Below are positions 5,328 to 5,800 of a stretch of DNA of 5,800 bases, piece after piece. The position numbers were made by a program, and so were the translations under genes. The stretch is from positions 1 through 5,800 of the forward strand of contig JANXYF010000211.1 of NCBI GenBank assembly GCA_025350175.1, written 5' to 3'. The notes under the pieces were generated by a model that saw only the letters and a program-made list of their open reading frames with translations, did no database searches and was not told where the DNA came from. The DNA comes from Nitrosopumilales archaeon. Its GTDB lineage: Archaea; Thermoproteota; Nitrososphaeria; Nitrososphaerales; Nitrosopumilaceae. Positions within the stretch are counted from its first letter, which is position 1; each line of letters starts with the position of its first letter.

Positions 5328-5800
5328 GTGGACCATCATAATTTTAAAGGAAAGGACATTCCTCACCTGAAGATCACACCGGATATGGGAATAAATGATC
5401 TGGTGGACATATTTGCAAGTACTGGGTATAATGCACGACAACTCGGGGATGCGGCAAAATTATACTGTAAAATGATTGAAGATGATGCTACAATCTGTCT
5501 TACAATAGCAGGTGCAATGACTCCTGTTGGTTTTGGAGGATTATTCAAATCTCTTATTGAACGAGGTTTTGTTGACTGGATAGTTTCTACTGGTGCAAAT
5601 GTATATCACGAGGATCATTTTGCTTGGAATCTCCCAGTAAAACAGGGACACTTTGAGGTGGATGATATGATACTATATCAGAAAGATATAGTCAGAATTC
5701 GCGACGTATACATCAAGGGAGAAGAGACTCTCAAAGCCGAAGACAAGATTGTACAAAAGATGTTTACAAAAGATCTGCTTGACAAACCGTTTACAACTGC
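5328..5800 (+). CDS. dys: Deoxyhypusine synthase family protein (3' end missing)
   Basis: About 157 N-terminal residues of a protein of this family (usually 300-350). The enzyme is NAD-dependent and moves an aminobutyl group from spermidine to one Lys of aIF5A, the first step to hypusine. Visible family blocks are IPHLKITPDMGINDLVDIF (11-29), the GYNARQLGDAAKLY helix (33-46), the Rossmann-like TIAGAMTP (59-66), and STGANVYHED (87-96) followed by QGHFEVDD (106-113). The catalytic Lys lies beyond the window and cannot be checked. The start is the GTG at 5328: an in-frame TAG lies three codons upstream, GTG is the only start codon between it and the conserved region, and the TATA box fits. The text also resembles bacterial 'deoxyhypusine synthase-like' proteins, some of which are not known to act on IF5A, so the exact substrate is less sure than the family. 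The arginine decarboxylase in the same window makes the polyamine precursor. Confidence 0.9.
   Translation, partial: MDHHNFKGKDIPHLKITPDMGINDLVDIFASTGYNARQLGDAAKLYCKMIEDDATICLTIAGAMTPVGFGGLFKSLIERGFVDWIVSTGANVYHEDHFAWNLPVKQGHFEVDDMILYQKDIVRIRDVYIKGEETLKAEDKIVQKMFTKDLLDKPFTT

Noticed and set aside
5363..5548. 61-residue minus-strand frame at the right end
   Set aside because: Shadow of the deoxyhypusine synthase family gene, which is open to the window edge on the plus strand.

Overview
The window looks like the chromosome of an ammonia-oxidising archaeon of the Nitrososphaerota (Thaumarchaeota), most likely the marine Nitrosopumilus group. The evidence is AT-rich DNA, an archaeal pyruvoyl-dependent arginine decarboxylase, a deoxyhypusine synthase family gene, a secreted protein with many sequons and one C-terminal membrane anchor, small zinc-finger proteins, and start codons with no Shine-Dalgarno sequence that lie about 25-30 bases after TATA-like boxes (leaderless or near-leaderless mRNAs). 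The genus is inferred, not proven.

Left part, plus strand: the 3' part of a family I inorganic pyrophosphatase (cut by the window start), a peroxiredoxin with an altered active-site motif, and a complete pyruvoyl-dependent arginine decarboxylase. Each of the last two has its own TATA-like box. The decarboxylase converges on the next gene with only 4 bases between the stop codons.

Middle, minus strand (reading right to left): an M3B oligoendopeptidase F, a GC-rich two-hairpin island directly after its stop, a 58-residue Cys/His-rich small protein, and a 397-residue secreted, membrane-anchored protein of unknown function.

Right part, plus strand: divergent from the peptidase is a 39-residue protein that is almost entirely one classical C2H2 zinc finger. 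It has a nested palindrome upstream and a hairpin plus T-tract terminator at its end. It is followed by the 5' part of a deoxyhypusine synthase family gene, which starts at GTG and runs off the window.

Most genes are standard housekeeping functions transcribed singly. The one pathway link is polyamine metabolism: the decarboxylase makes agmatine, and deoxyhypusine synthase consumes a polyamine (spermidine, or agmatine in some archaea) to modify aIF5A. The parts most worth a second look are the GC-rich hairpin island at 3079-3157, the two zinc-binding microproteins, the palindrome before the zinc-finger gene, and the peroxiredoxin with Leu in place of the catalytic-motif Thr. I see no mobile element, CRISPR array, tRNA or rRNA.
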